64,000 nucleotides of DNA, taken from NCBI RefSeq assembly GCF_000620785.1, contig NZ_JIAI01000003.1:62001-126000 (forward strand), read 5' to 3'. Positions 7,444-16,139 of this stretch are shown piece after piece; within the stretch, counting starts at the first letter, position 1, and each line of letters starts with the position of its first letter. The notes below the pieces were generated by a model. That model did not search any database and had not been told where the DNA came from. It saw only the letters and a program-made list of their open reading frames with translations. A program made the position numbers and the translations under genes. The DNA is from Actinospineispora acaciae DSM 45401. GTDB lineage: Bacteria > Actinomycetota > Actinomycetes > Mycobacteriales > Pseudonocardiaceae.

Positions 7444-8783
7444 CCGAGCACGAGCTGGTGGAGCGCGACGCCCGCCACGTGATCCACCCGCACCTGCCAC
7501 GGGGCAGGAAGGAGCGGACGATCTTCGTGCGCGGTCGCGGGTGCACGCTGTGGGACGCGGGCGGGCGGGAGTACCTGGACGCCACCGGCGGGCTGTGGCT
7601 GGCGCAGATCGGCCACGGGCGCGCCGAGATGGCCGAGGCGGCCGCCGCGCAGATGCGCCGGTTGGAGTACTTCACCAGCTTCTGGGACTTCGGCAACGAC
7701 CGGGCCATCGAGCTGGCCGAGCGGCTGGCCGGGCTCGCCCCCGCCGGCCTGGAGCACACCTACTTCACCAGCGGCGGCTCGGAGGGCAACGACGCCGCGA
7801 TCAAGACCGCCCGCTACTACCACTCCCAGCGGGGTGAGCCGTCGCGGACCTGGATCCTGTCCCGCACCACCGCGTACCACGGGCTGGCCTACGGCGGCGG
7901 CACCGCGACGGGCTTCGACGACATGAAGGCCGGCATCGGGCCGCTGATGCCGCACGTGGAGCACCTGACCCCGCCGCACCCGTACCGGTCCTGGCTGTTC
8001 GACGGGCAGGATCCGACGGAGTTCTGCGTCGCCGAGCTGGAGGCCACCATCGCCCGGCTCGGGCCGGGGAACATCGCCGCCATGATCGCCGAGCCGATCA
8101 TGGGCGTGGCCGGGATGGTGGTGCCGCCGGAGGACTACTGGCCTCGGGTCACCGCCGTGCTGCGCCGGTACGGCATCCTGCTGATCCTGGACGAGGTGGT
8201 GACCGGGTTCGGGCGGGTCGGCGAGTGGTTCGCCGCCGACCGGTACCGGATCAGCCCGGACATCCTCGTCATCGCCAAGGGCCTGACCAGCGGGTACGCG
8301 CCACTGGGGGCGGTCATGACGACGTCCGAGATCGTCGACGTGGTGACCGAGGGGCACGGCTATCCGGTCGGCTACACCTACAGCGGGCATCCGGTGTCGT
8401 GCGCGGTGGCGTCGGCGAACCTGGACATCCTGGAGCGCGAGGACCTCGTCGCGGGCGCCCGCCGCCTCGGGGACCATCTGGCCGCCGCGTTGGCGCCGCT
8501 GTGCGGGCTTGCGGTGGTCGGCGAGGTCCGGCACGCCGGGCTGGGGGTGGCGGTGGAGCTGGTCGAGGACAAGGACACCCGGCGGCCACTGCCCGAGGGC
8601 GAGCGGGACCTGGCCGACGTCATCCGCGACGAGACCGGCGTCATCGCGCGGGTCAGCAGCAGCCACAACCTGGTGCTGTCCCCGCCGCTGGTGATGACCG
8701 AGTCAGAGGCGGACAGGGCTGCCGAGGCGGTCGGCACCGTGCTGCGCCGGGTCCGCCCGGACGGGAGCGTCGCGGCCGCCTGA
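7440..8783 (+). CDS. Class III (omega) aminotransferase
   Basis: A 447-residue PLP enzyme. Visible motifs: TYFTSGGSEGNDAAIKTAR (phosphate-binding loop, about residues 100-120), AYHGLAYGG, LILDEVVTGFGRVG (the Asp that pairs with the PLP nitrogen) and VIAKGLTSGYAPLGAV with the Schiff-base lysine near residue 282. The family removes terminal amino groups from amines or omega-amino acids, usually with pyruvate or 2-oxoglutarate. It is coupled to the permease (GTGA overlap). Its 3' end overlaps the oppositely oriented Lnt-like gene by 81 bp, which is long for convergent genes. Confidence 0.9.
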   Translation: MTEHELVERDARHVIHPHLPRGRKERTIFVRGRGCTLWDAGGREYLDATGGLWLAQIGHGRAEMAEAAAAQMRRLEYFTSFWDFGNDRAIELAERLAGLAPAGLEHTYFTSGGSEGNDAAIKTARYYHSQRGEPSRTWILSRTTAYHGLAYGGGTATGFDDMKAGIGPLMPHVEHLTPPHPYRSWLFDGQDPTEFCVAELEATIARLGPGNIAAMIAEPIMGVAGMVVPPEDYWPRVTAVLRRYGILLILDEVVTGFGRVGEWFAADRYRISPDILVIAKGLTSGYAPLGAVMTTSEIVDVVTEGHGYPVGYTYSGHPVSCAVASANLDILEREDLVAGARRLGDHLAAALAPLCGLAVVGEVRHAGLGVAVELVEDKDTRRPLPEGERDLADVIRDETGVIARVSSSHNLVLSPPLVMTESEADRAAEAVGTVLRRVRPDGSVAAA

Positions 8784-10247
8784 GCGCCGGATCGCGACGA
8801 TCGCGAGGCCCGCGAGCCCGGCCAGGCACAGCCAGGCGAACACGTCACCGATGGTGGCGTACACCGTCCGGGAGCCCCGGAGCGGAACGTCGGCGACCAT
8901 GGCCTGGCGGTCGGACGCGAAGTAGTCGGCGGAGGAGAGCACCCGGCCCCACGGGTCGATCGCCATGGCCACGCCCCGGCTGTCCTGGCGGACCAGCGAA
9001 TAGCCGTTGGACACCGCCTTGAGGACCGCGCGCTCGGTGTGTGTGCGCCCGAACTCGATCCAGTCGTTGGACGGCACCAGCATGACGTCCACCCCGGGTT
9101 GCTGGCGCATGAGCGCCGGGAAGTCGGCGTCGAAACAGATCACGTTCGCGAGCCGCCCGTACGGGGTGTCGGCGGTGGGGACGCGGCCGTCGCCGGGGGC
9201 GAAGTTGTCCATGTACGGCACCGGGTGGGCCTTGCGGTACTGCCACGCCCGGTGGCCGGCCGGGTCGATCATGACGGCCTCGTTGTGGATCTCGCCGCTC
9301 GTGTCCTGCCTGGTCACGAAGGCGGCGTCGACGTAGGTGCCGGTGCGTGCGGCGACGTCGGCGACGCGGGCGAGCAGCTGGTCGCGCTCGGAGGCCAGCG
9401 TGGAGGTACCGCCCTCCGGCCAGACCACGATCTTCGCGCCGGCCCGCGCCTCGCGTTCGGTGGAGGCGAGCAGGTCGTCGGTGGTGATCGCGGACGCGCG
9501 CCTCACCTCGGCCGGGGCCGCGCGCCGCAGCGAACCGCCGCCCGGCGCCAGCACCGCCTTGGCCGCCGCCTCCGCCGAGCGCGCCGCGCTGACCCCGGCC
9601 ACCCGCACGGTGCCCTCCGCCGGGACCGACGCCGCCAGCCGCACGCTCCCGGCCACCAGCACCAACCCCAGCGTCACCGCGAACGCCAGCACCGCCGCCC
9701 GCACCCGCGCCAGCTCCGGCCACCGCTGCCACACCTCCGTGGCCACAGACGCCGCCCAGGCCATCAGGAAGCTCACGCCATAACTCCCGGTCACCGACGT
9801 GACCTGCAGCAACGCCAGGTTCGCGTGCTGGCCGCCGGCCATCGTGCCGATCACGTCGCCCATCGGCGTCACGGTGGCCAGCGCGAACTCCGCACCCACC
9901 ACCGCCGCCGGAAACACCACCGTCCGCGCCACCGCCGAGCCCAGCCTCGGCGTGACCAGCCGATCGACCAGGAACGCCAGCGCCATGACCAGCCCGATCG
10001 CCACGCACAGCAGCGTCATCGGGGTGAACGCCGGCAGCCCGATCTCGTAGAGGTAGAGCGGCCACACCACCGCCATCGCCACCGCGAGCGCGACCGTCCC
10101 GCCGAGGACCCGGCCGCCCCGGGCGAACCGCAGCAGGAACACCGCGTACACCCATCCCGCCGCCGGCACGTACCACGGCCCGTGCTGCGCGAAGACGAAC
10201 AGGATCGTCCCGACGACCAGCATCGACCAGCGCGCTGAGGTTGCCAT
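8703..10247 (-). CDS. lnt: Apolipoprotein N-acyltransferase-like membrane nitrilase
   Basis: A 514-residue protein. An N-terminal domain of about six membrane helices (to about residue 210) precedes a carbon-nitrogen hydrolase domain with the Glu-Lys-Cys triad: WPEGG (Glu), QYRKAHPVPYM (Lys) and NVICFDADFP (Cys). A last helix near 475-495 returns to the membrane. This is the layout of Lnt, which N-acylates mature lipoproteins. The membrane part is divergent and no lgt/lspA genes adjoin, so a related acyltransferase remains possible. The ATG is supported by a leaderless promoter (TACGGT 6 nt upstream, TTGCAA -35). Confidence 0.75.
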   Translation of the reverse strand: MATSARWSMLVVGTILFVFAQHGPWYVPAAGWVYAVFLLRFARGGRVLGGTVALAVAMAVVWPLYLYEIGLPAFTPMTLLCVAIGLVMALAFLVDRLVTPRLGSAVARTVVFPAAVVGAEFALATVTPMGDVIGTMAGGQHANLALLQVTSVTGSYGVSFLMAWAASVATEVWQRWPELARVRAAVLAFAVTLGLVLVAGSVRLAASVPAEGTVRVAGVSAARSAEAAAKAVLAPGGGSLRRAAPAEVRRASAITTDDLLASTEREARAGAKIVVWPEGGTSTLASERDQLLARVADVAARTGTYVDAAFVTRQDTSGEIHNEAVMIDPAGHRAWQYRKAHPVPYMDNFAPGDGRVPTADTPYGRLANVICFDADFPALMRQQPGVDVMLVPSNDWIEFGRTHTERAVLKAVSNGYSLVRQDSRGVAMAIDPWGRVLSSADYFASDRQAMVADVPLRGSRTVYATIGDVFAWLCLAGLAGLAIVAIRRSGGRDAPVRADPAQHGADRLGSPVRL

Positions 10248-10253
10248 GCGCCG

Positions 10254-10295
10254 ACCGTAAGCTCGTACCAAACACACTTGCAAGGTTAATTTGCA
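10254..10295 (-). promoter_or_regulatory. Promoter and operator of the Lnt-like gene
   Basis: On the minus strand TTGCAA (10278-10283), an 18-bp spacer and TACGGT (10254-10259) lie 6 nt before ATG 10247, giving a leaderless promoter. The -35 box is part of the inverted repeat TGCAA-N7-TTGCA (10279-10295), which could be a repressor site also serving the divergent hydrolase gene. Confidence 0.55.
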
Positions 10296-10324
10296 TCCTG
10301 TTGCCGTGGCACGAACACGGCCGG

Positions 10325-11515
10325 ATGCGTCACCCTGGGCGCATCGAAGGCGACCGAGCACGAGACGAGATCGGCGGCGTGGCACGCCTGGTGGGCCAGG
10401 CCGTGGGCCTGGTCGCGCGCCCCGGCGAGCGCACCCACCGGGCGGTGTCCGACCGCGTCTTCGCCGCCCTGGGGCCGCTCGGCCGTCCGGTACGAACAGG
10501 GCACGACGCCGTCACCACGATCACCTACCGCGCCGTCCGAGGCACCGCGCTGCTGGCCGGCGAGGCGGTGGCCGCCGCGTCGGCGCTGTACGGGCCGCGC
10601 CGACCGCTGCTGGACCGCTCGGCGCTCGGCTCGGGGGTGGTCGCGGCGGTGAACGGCCTGCTCGGCGACCGGCTGGCCGCGCAGGGCAACGACCTGGACC
10701 TCGGCATGGCGTTGCGGCATGCCGGCCGCGACCTACCGGTCCGCACCGCCGACCTGCGCGCGGCGTACCCGGCGGCCGGTGGGCACCTGGTGCTGCTGGT
10801 CCCCGGCCTCGGCGAGACCGAGCACGCCTGGCGCTTCCGCCGGTCCCGCCGCGAACCGGAGCGCCCGGACTACGGCACCCGGCTGGCCGCCGACCTCGCG
10901 GCCACGCCGCTCTACCTCCGGTACAACACCGGCCGCCCGCTGGCCGTGAGCGCCGAGGCGCTGAGCGAGCTGCTGGCCGCGCTGGTCGAACGGTGGCCGG
11001 TCCCGGTGCGCCGGATCGACCTGATCGGCCACTCGATGGGCGGCCTGGTGTGCCGGCTGGCCTGCGGGCACGGCGTGGCGGCCGGCGCCCGCTGGCCCGA
11101 GCTGGTCCGGCACGTGGTCTACCTGGGCAGCCCGCACGCCGGCGCCGCCCTGGCCAGGGGCGCGGCCGCGGTGGCCGGCCTGCTGTCCGCGCGCCCGGCG
11201 AGCAGGGCCTGGGGCGAGTTCCTCGACCTGCGCTCGGCCGGGATCCAGAACCTGAGCGGCGGCCTGGCCGGGCTCGACTGCCCCCCGCTGGCCTCGGCCG
11301 AGCACCACACGGTCGTCGCCGAGCTGACCGGCTCCGAGCTGCTCGGCGACCTGCTGGTGCGCTCGACCAGCGCGGACATCGGCGTGGGCGACCGGCTGCG
11401 GATCGCCCCGGCACACCACCTCGACCTGCTCAACCACCCGCTGGTCCACCGCGCGCTGCGCGACTGGCTGGGCGAGCGCGACCGGCCGGTCAGCCCAGCA
11501 CCTTGCCGGGGTTGA
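10325..11515 (+). CDS. Alpha/beta-hydrolase (lipase/esterase-like)
   Basis: About 396 residues from ATG 10325; the exact start is uncertain because the frame is open upstream. The first 120 residues are helical and unannotated. From there an alpha/beta-hydrolase fold follows: HLVLLVPGLGETEHAW (oxyanion strand-loop), then the nucleophile elbow LIGHSMGGLVCRLA (G-H-S-M-G) with the catalytic Ser near residue 239. The acid and the final His (AHHLDLLNHPLVH) lie near the C-terminus. It resembles PGAP1/triacylglycerol lipase-like proteins. No signal peptide is seen. Its end overlaps the opposite FAD-oxidase gene by 26 bp. Confidence 0.8.
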   Translation: MRHPGRIEGDRARDEIGGVARLVGQAVGLVARPGERTHRAVSDRVFAALGPLGRPVRTGHDAVTTITYRAVRGTALLAGEAVAAASALYGPRRPLLDRSALGSGVVAAVNGLLGDRLAAQGNDLDLGMALRHAGRDLPVRTADLRAAYPAAGGHLVLLVPGLGETEHAWRFRRSRREPERPDYGTRLAADLAATPLYLRYNTGRPLAVSAEALSELLAALVERWPVPVRRIDLIGHSMGGLVCRLACGHGVAAGARWPELVRHVVYLGSPHAGAALARGAAAVAGLLSARPASRAWGEFLDLRSAGIQNLSGGLAGLDCPPLASAEHHTVVAELTGSELLGDLLVRSTSADIGVGDRLRIAPAHHLDLLNHPLVHRALRDWLGERDRPVSPAPCRG

Positions 11516-12878
11516 GGATGTCCGCCGGGTCCCAGGCCGCCTTCACCGCGCGGTGCAGCCGGATCGCGCCGGGCCCGAGCTCGCGGCGCATCCCCCGGCG
11601 CTTGAGCAGGCCCACACCGTGCTCCCCGGTCACCGTCCCGCCCAGGTCGATCGCGGCGTCCACGATCTCCTCGAACGCCGCCTGCGAGCGGCGACGGGCG
11701 TCCTCGTCACCCGTCGGCGTGATCATCAGCGGGTGCAGGTTGCCGTCGCCGGCGTGCGCCACGTTCGCGATCAGCACCCGGTGCCGGGCGCCGATCTCCT
11801 CCACCCGCGCGAGCATGGTGGCCAGCTTCCCCCTCGGCAAACAGACGTCCTCGGTGAGGATGGCGTCGCCGCGCTGCTCCAGCGCCGGGTAGGCCAGCCG
11901 GCGGGCGTCGAACAGCGCCTCGGCCTCGACCTCGTCGGTGGAGGCCACCGCGTCCCGTGCCCCGGCTTTGGTGAACTCCGCCAGGATGGCCGCCGCCTCG
12001 GCCTCCCCCGCCGGGCCGGGCAGGTCCGACTGGGCCAGCAGCAGCGCCGCCGCGTCGTCCGGCAGCGACATGTGCTTCCACTCCTCGACCGCGCGCAGGC
12101 AGTGCCTGTCGATCAGCTCGAAGATGGCCGGCTGCAGCCCGGCGGCGGTGACGTTCGCGACGGCCTCCCCCACGCGAGCGAGCGTGTCGAAGAACCCGAC
12201 GACGGTACGGGTGGGCGCGGTGCGCAGCGGGCGCAGCCGCACGGTCACCTCGGTGATCACCGCGAGGGTGCCCTCGGAGCCGACGAGCAGCCCGACCAGG
12301 TCGTACCCGGCCACCCCCTTGGCGGTTCGCCGGCCCAGCCGGACCACCTCGCCGTCCGCCGTGACGACCTCGAGCGCGAGCACGTAGTCCCTGGTCACGC
12401 CGTACTTCACGCAGCAAAGCCCGCCGGCGTTGGTGGCCACGTTGCCGCCGATGGTCGACCACGGCGCGCTGGCCGGGTCCGGCGGGTACCACAGCCCGTG
12501 CCCGGCGGCCGCCGCCCGCAGCTCGTCGTTGACCACCCCCGGCTGGACCACCGCCAGCCGCTCGGCGGGGTCGATGCGCACGATCGCGCGCATCGCCTCC
12601 AGGCTGAGCAGCACGCACCCGTCCACCGCGTTCGCCCCGCCGGACAGCCCCGTCCCGGCGCCGCGCGGCACCACCGGCACGCGCAGCTCGGCGGCGGCTT
12701 TGACGGCGGCGGCCACCTCGGCGGTGTCCCTGGGCCTGACCACCACCGACGGCGTGCCGTGCGGCGCCCACTCCGCCTCGTCGTGTGCGTAGCCGGCGGT
12801 CAGCGCCGGGTCGGTGAGCACCCGGTCGGCGGGCAGCGCGGACCGCAGCGCGGCCACGATCGGAGGGAGTGCGGGCAT
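11490..12878 (-). CDS. FAD-linked oxidase, GlcD/D-lactate dehydrogenase type
   Basis: A 462-residue flavoprotein. The PCMH-type FAD domain (about 40-220) contains VVPRGAGTGLSGGANA and PWSTIGGNVATNAGGLCCVKYG. The C-terminal FAD-oxidase domain (about 220-460) ends in the typical HAGDGNLHP, GTVTGEHGVGLLKR and ADILNPGK motifs. Members oxidise glycolate, D-lactate or other 2-hydroxy acids and pass electrons to quinone or a partner Fe-S protein. No glcE/glcF neighbours are present, so it stands alone like many actinobacterial copies. ATG 12878 has GAGG 10 nt upstream. Confidence 0.9.
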   Translation of the reverse strand: MPALPPIVAALRSALPADRVLTDPALTAGYAHDEAEWAPHGTPSVVVRPRDTAEVAAAVKAAAELRVPVVPRGAGTGLSGGANAVDGCVLLSLEAMRAIVRIDPAERLAVVQPGVVNDELRAAAAGHGLWYPPDPASAPWSTIGGNVATNAGGLCCVKYGVTRDYVLALEVVTADGEVVRLGRRTAKGVAGYDLVGLLVGSEGTLAVITEVTVRLRPLRTAPTRTVVGFFDTLARVGEAVANVTAAGLQPAIFELIDRHCLRAVEEWKHMSLPDDAAALLLAQSDLPGPAGEAEAAAILAEFTKAGARDAVASTDEVEAEALFDARRLAYPALEQRGDAILTEDVCLPRGKLATMLARVEEIGARHRVLIANVAHAGDGNLHPLMITPTGDEDARRRSQAAFEEIVDAAIDLGGTVTGEHGVGLLKRRGMRRELGPGAIRLHRAVKAAWDPADILNPGKVLG

Positions 12879-12888
12879 CCGTCCATCC

Positions 12889-13596
12889 TCACCCGCCGCG
12901 GCCGCCGCTGTCGACGATGCCGGTGAGGACGGTCTCGACGAACCAGCGCGCGCGTTGGTCCCCGGAGCCGGTGGTCATGGCGGCCCGCATCCGGTAGGTG
13001 TTCGGGTATTGCTCGGCGGGCAGCGCGGCGTAGGTGGCCCGCAGGGACGCGACCTCCGTCGGCTCCCGCGCGCCGCGCCGCCGGTAGGTGGAGTCCTCCA
13101 GCGCGGCGGCGTTGACGTAGAGCATGAGCTGGTCGACGGCCCACGCGGCGGCCTGCTCCTCGACCTCGCCGCGCGCCAGCAGCCCGAGGACGACCTCGGT
13201 CAGCGCCAACGCGTTCGGGCCGGTCGGGATCGCGCCGAGCGCCACCCGCGCGATGCCGCCGTGCCGGCCGATCACGGTGATCGCGTCGAGCAGCAGGTCG
13301 GTCAGCTCGGCGCGCCAGTCTCCGGCGGTTTCGGGATCGGGGTCGGGCAGCGCCAGCTCGCCGAGGACGCGGTCGTACGCGGCGGCGAGCAGCTCGTCGC
13401 GGTTGTCGAAGTAGACGTACAGCGAGCCGGCGGCGGTGTCCAGTGCGCGCGCGAGCCGGCGCATCGTGACCCCGTCCAGGCCCTCGGAGTCGAGCACCTC
13501 GATCGCGGCGGCCACGATGCCGGCCCTGGTCAGCGGCGGTTTGGCCGGCCGGGCGCGCCGGCTGACCGGTTCGGGCGCTGAGGTGACCACGGGCAC
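12889..13596 (-). CDS. TetR-family regulator
   Basis: The HTH (LTRAGIVAAAIEVLDSEGLDGV, then TMRRLARALDTAAGSLYVYFDNRDELL) is clear. The C-terminal part is an all-helical ligand domain. GTG 13596 is preferred (235 aa) because the alternative ATG at 13653 lies inside the nested palindrome 13626-13663 that looks like the operator; GTG 13590 is also possible. It is divergent from the NAD(P)-binding gene at 13699 and very probably represses it and itself. It ends 11 bp before the FAD-oxidase start on the same strand, so both may be co-transcribed. Confidence 0.85.
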   Translation of the reverse strand: MPVVTSAPEPVSRRARPAKPPLTRAGIVAAAIEVLDSEGLDGVTMRRLARALDTAAGSLYVYFDNRDELLAAAYDRVLGELALPDPDPETAGDWRAELTDLLLDAITVIGRHGGIARVALGAIPTGPNALALTEVVLGLLARGEVEEQAAAWAVDQLMLYVNAAALEDSTYRRRGAREPTEVASLRATYAALPAEQYPNTYRMRAAMTTGSGDQRARWFVETVLTGIVDSGGRGG

Positions 13597-13625
13597 GAGC
13601 TTAACGGGGTGCCCGAACGGTGTCC

Positions 13626-13663
13626 GTAACGTACGCTGTTCGTCGATGAACATCGTTCGTTAC
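13626..13663. promoter_or_regulatory. Nested palindrome, candidate TetR operator
   Basis: Outer arms GTAACGTACG (13626-13635) and CGTTCGTTAC (13654-13663) match at 9 of 10 positions. Inside lies a second inverted repeat, TGTTC-N6-GAACA. The 38-bp structure sits between the divergent TetR and NmrA-like genes, as expected for two TetR dimers. Confidence 0.6.
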
Positions 13664-13698
13664 AAACACCGTTCAAACCGGGGACGGAGCCCGTACTC

Positions 13699-14553
13699 AT
13701 GACCATCCTGATCACCGGCGCCCGGGGAACCGTCGGCGCCGGGCTGCTGCACCGGCTGCACGACCTCGGCCACGACGTCCGCGCCGCCAGCCGAGCCCCA
13801 CAGTGGCTGGACACCCCGCCCGGCGTCGCCGTGACCACGCTCGACCTCGCCGACCCCGCCACGTTCGCCCCCGCGCTGGCCGGCGTGACCGGCGTGTTCC
13901 TCTACGCCGAGCCCGCCGGCATCCACGACCTGCTCACCGCCGCCTCCGCCGCCGGGGTCGAACGGATCGTGCTGCTGTCCTCCGACTCCACCACCGAGCC
14001 GAACGCCGAGTCCGCGCCGCTGGCCCGCCACCACCTCACCGTCGAGCGCGCGGTCCAGGCCTCGCCCATCCCGGCCACCGTGCTGCGCCCCGGCGCGTTC
14101 GCCACCAACGCCCTGTCCTGGAGCGGCGCCATCCGCACCGGCCAGCCCGTCGAACAGGCCTACCCCGACGCCCGCACCAGCCCGATCCACCCCGACGACA
14201 TCGTCGATGTGGCCACCCTCGCCCTGACCACCGACACCCTGCTCGGCCAGGCGATCACGCTCAGCGGCCCCGAGCCCCTGAGCTTCCGCGACCAACTGGC
14301 CATCCTCTCCGACCTCACCGCCCGCCCCATCGAGCTCCACGAACTGACCCGCACCCAAGCCCACCAGCGCATGACCGCGCACATGCCCACCCCGATCGTC
14401 GAGTCCCTGCTCGACTACTGGGCGGCGGCCCAAGCCCGGCCGGTCTCCGCCGAGCATGCCGCCGACCGCATCACCGGCCGCCCCGCCCGCAGCTTCCGCA
14501 CCTGGGCCACCGAACACCTCGACGCCTTCTGTGGACAACCCGTGAGTGGTTAG
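13699..14553 (+). CDS. NmrA/NAD(P)-binding oxidoreductase-like protein
   Basis: A 284-residue atypical short-chain dehydrogenase. The N-terminus has the glycine motif ILITGARGTVGAGLLHRL. There is no Tyr-x-x-x-Lys, and the pattern SSDSTTEPNA...LARHHLTVERAVQASPIPATVLRPGAF is that of NmrA/SDR_a5 proteins (NAD(P)-dependent quinone reductase-like or redox sensors). ATG follows GGACGGAG. The stop codon TAG lies within the left arm of the hairpin at 14539-14584. Divergent from TetR, which presumably controls it. Confidence 0.85.
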   Translation: MTILITGARGTVGAGLLHRLHDLGHDVRAASRAPQWLDTPPGVAVTTLDLADPATFAPALAGVTGVFLYAEPAGIHDLLTAASAAGVERIVLLSSDSTTEPNAESAPLARHHLTVERAVQASPIPATVLRPGAFATNALSWSGAIRTGQPVEQAYPDARTSPIHPDDIVDVATLALTTDTLLGQAITLSGPEPLSFRDQLAILSDLTARPIELHELTRTQAHQRMTAHMPTPIVESLLDYWAAAQARPVSAEHAADRITGRPARSFRTWATEHLDAFCGQPVSG

Positions 14554-14584
14554 CGTTGCTATGACAACGCTAACCACTCACGGG
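14539..14584. terminator. Hairpin A, shared by two convergent genes
   Basis: A 20-bp perfect inverted repeat (left arm CCCGTGAGTGGTTAGCGTTG, loop CTATGA). The stop codon of the upstream NmrA-like gene (14551-14553) is in its left arm and the stop of the opposite monooxygenase gene (14578-14580) in its right arm. No U-tract follows, as usual for actinobacterial bidirectional terminators. One of four related hairpins in this window. Confidence 0.75.
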
Positions 14585-16062
14585 GTCAGGACGAGGTCGG
14601 CGGGGTCGGCGTGGCGGGTGCGGCCACGGAAGCGGAAGGTGAAGTCCGGCCACAGCGTGCGGTTGACGCCGTTCTCGTCCAGGTACCAGCTCCGGCAGCC
14701 GCCGCGCTGCCACACCCCGCCGGCCAGCTTCTCGCGCAGCTCGGCGTTGTAGGCGGCCTGCCGTTCCGGGCGGGTGTCCAGGGCGCGCGCCCCGCGCCTG
14801 TCCAGCAGGTCCAGGCAGTCCAGCACGTACGCCACCTGGGACTCGATCATGTACACCATCGAGCTGTGGCTCAGCCCGGTGTTCGGGCCGACCAGCACGA
14901 ACAGGTTGGGGAAGCCGGCCACCGTGGTCCCGAGGTGCGCCTCCGCGCCGTCCCGCCAGGCGTCGGTCAGCTTGACCCCGTCGCGGCCGACGATGGCCAG
15001 TTGGGCGAACGCGTCGGCCACCTTGAAGCCGGTGCCGAAGATGATCGTGTCCACCTCGTGCTCGGCGCCGTCGGCGGTGACCACGCCGCGCTCGGTGACG
15101 CGCACGATGCCGTCCGTGACCACGTTGACGTTGTCCCTGGTCAGGGCCGGGTAGTAGTCGTTGGAGATGAGCACGCGCTTGCAGCCGAGCGTGTAGTCGG
15201 GGGTCAGGGCGCGGCGCAGCTCGGGGTCCGCGACGGCGCGGCGGATGTGCAGCTTGGCCAGCAGCTCCAGGCCGGCCATCAGCGCGGGGTTGCGGAAGCC
15301 GACCACGCGCGCCTCCAGCCGGGCGTAGATAGCCGCCCGGTAGAGCCGCTGCAGCGCCGGGAACGCGCGGAACGCCCACCGCTCGGCGGCGCTGATCGGG
15401 CGGTCCACCTTGGGCAGGATCCACGGCGGCGTCCGCTGGAACAGCGTCAGCTCGGCGGCCCGCTCGGCCACCGGCGGCACGAACTGGATGGCGCTCGCAC
15501 CGGTGCCGATCACCGCCACCTTCTCACCGGTCAGGTCGTGGCCGTGGTCCCAGTGCGCGGAGTGGAACACGGTGCCGTCGAAACGTTCCAACCCGTCGAT
15601 CTCGGGCACGGACGGCTCGTGCAGCGCGCCGGTGCCCCAGACCACGAACCGGCAGTCGATCGTCTCGCCGCCCGCGGTGTCGATGCTCGTTCCGCTTGCG
15701 CTCCTCTCGGTGTGGACGGTCCAGCCACCGGACTCGGCGTCGTACTCCGCGCCGGTCACCGTGACCCCGTAGCGGATCCGGTCGCGCAGCCGGTAGCGGT
15801 CCGCGAGGTCCTCCAGGTACGCCCGGATCTCCTCCTGGCGGGCGAACATCCGCGTCCAGTTCGGGTTCGGCGCGAAGGAGAACGAGTACAGGTGCGACTG
15901 CACGTCACAGGCACACCCCGGGTACGTGTTGTCCCGCCAGGTGCCGCCCAGGGTGTCCGCCTTCTCCAGCACGACGAAGTCGTCGCGCCCCTGCTCGGCC
16001 AGCCGGATGGCCATGCACAGCCCGGCGAACCCGCTTCCCACGATGACCACGGACCTGCGCAT
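14578..16062 (-). CDS. Flavin-containing (Baeyer-Villiger) monooxygenase
   Basis: A 494-residue FAD/NADPH enzyme. It has VVIVGSGFAGLCMAIRLAEQG (FAD Rossmann motif), the type I Baeyer-Villiger fingerprint FDGTVFHSAHWDH (F-x-G-x-x-x-H-x-x-x-W) near residue 163, and VAVIGTGASAIQFVP (NADPH Rossmann motif) just after it. Such enzymes insert oxygen next to ketones or oxidise S/N centres. ATG 16062 follows GGAG by 6 nt; a TTG at 16074 is in frame but lies on that ribosome site. It is divergent from a TetR gene across a four-site operator array, so it is likely induced by its substrate. Confidence 0.9.
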   Translation of the reverse strand: MRRSVVIVGSGFAGLCMAIRLAEQGRDDFVVLEKADTLGGTWRDNTYPGCACDVQSHLYSFSFAPNPNWTRMFARQEEIRAYLEDLADRYRLRDRIRYGVTVTGAEYDAESGGWTVHTERSASGTSIDTAGGETIDCRFVVWGTGALHEPSVPEIDGLERFDGTVFHSAHWDHGHDLTGEKVAVIGTGASAIQFVPPVAERAAELTLFQRTPPWILPKVDRPISAAERWAFRAFPALQRLYRAAIYARLEARVVGFRNPALMAGLELLAKLHIRRAVADPELRRALTPDYTLGCKRVLISNDYYPALTRDNVNVVTDGIVRVTERGVVTADGAEHEVDTIIFGTGFKVADAFAQLAIVGRDGVKLTDAWRDGAEAHLGTTVAGFPNLFVLVGPNTGLSHSSMVYMIESQVAYVLDCLDLLDRRGARALDTRPERQAAYNAELREKLAGGVWQRGGCRSWYLDENGVNRTLWPDFTFRFRGRTRHADPADLVLTP

Positions 16063-16076
16063 CTTCGTCTCCAACC

Positions 16077-16129
16077 TACCGGGAGTAACCTACTCTCGGT
16101 AACCTACCACGAGTAACTTACCTGCGGTA
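16077..16129. promoter_or_regulatory. Four-site TetR operator array
   Basis: Four copies of TAC(C/T)-NNN-(G/A)GTA recur every 14 bp: TACCGGGAGTA (16077), TACTCTCGGTA (16091), TACCACGAGTA (16105) and TACCTGCGGTA (16119). The array fills the whole 77-bp gap between the divergent monooxygenase and TetR genes and must cover both promoters. Confidence 0.8.
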
Positions 16130-16139
16130 GGCTGATGTG

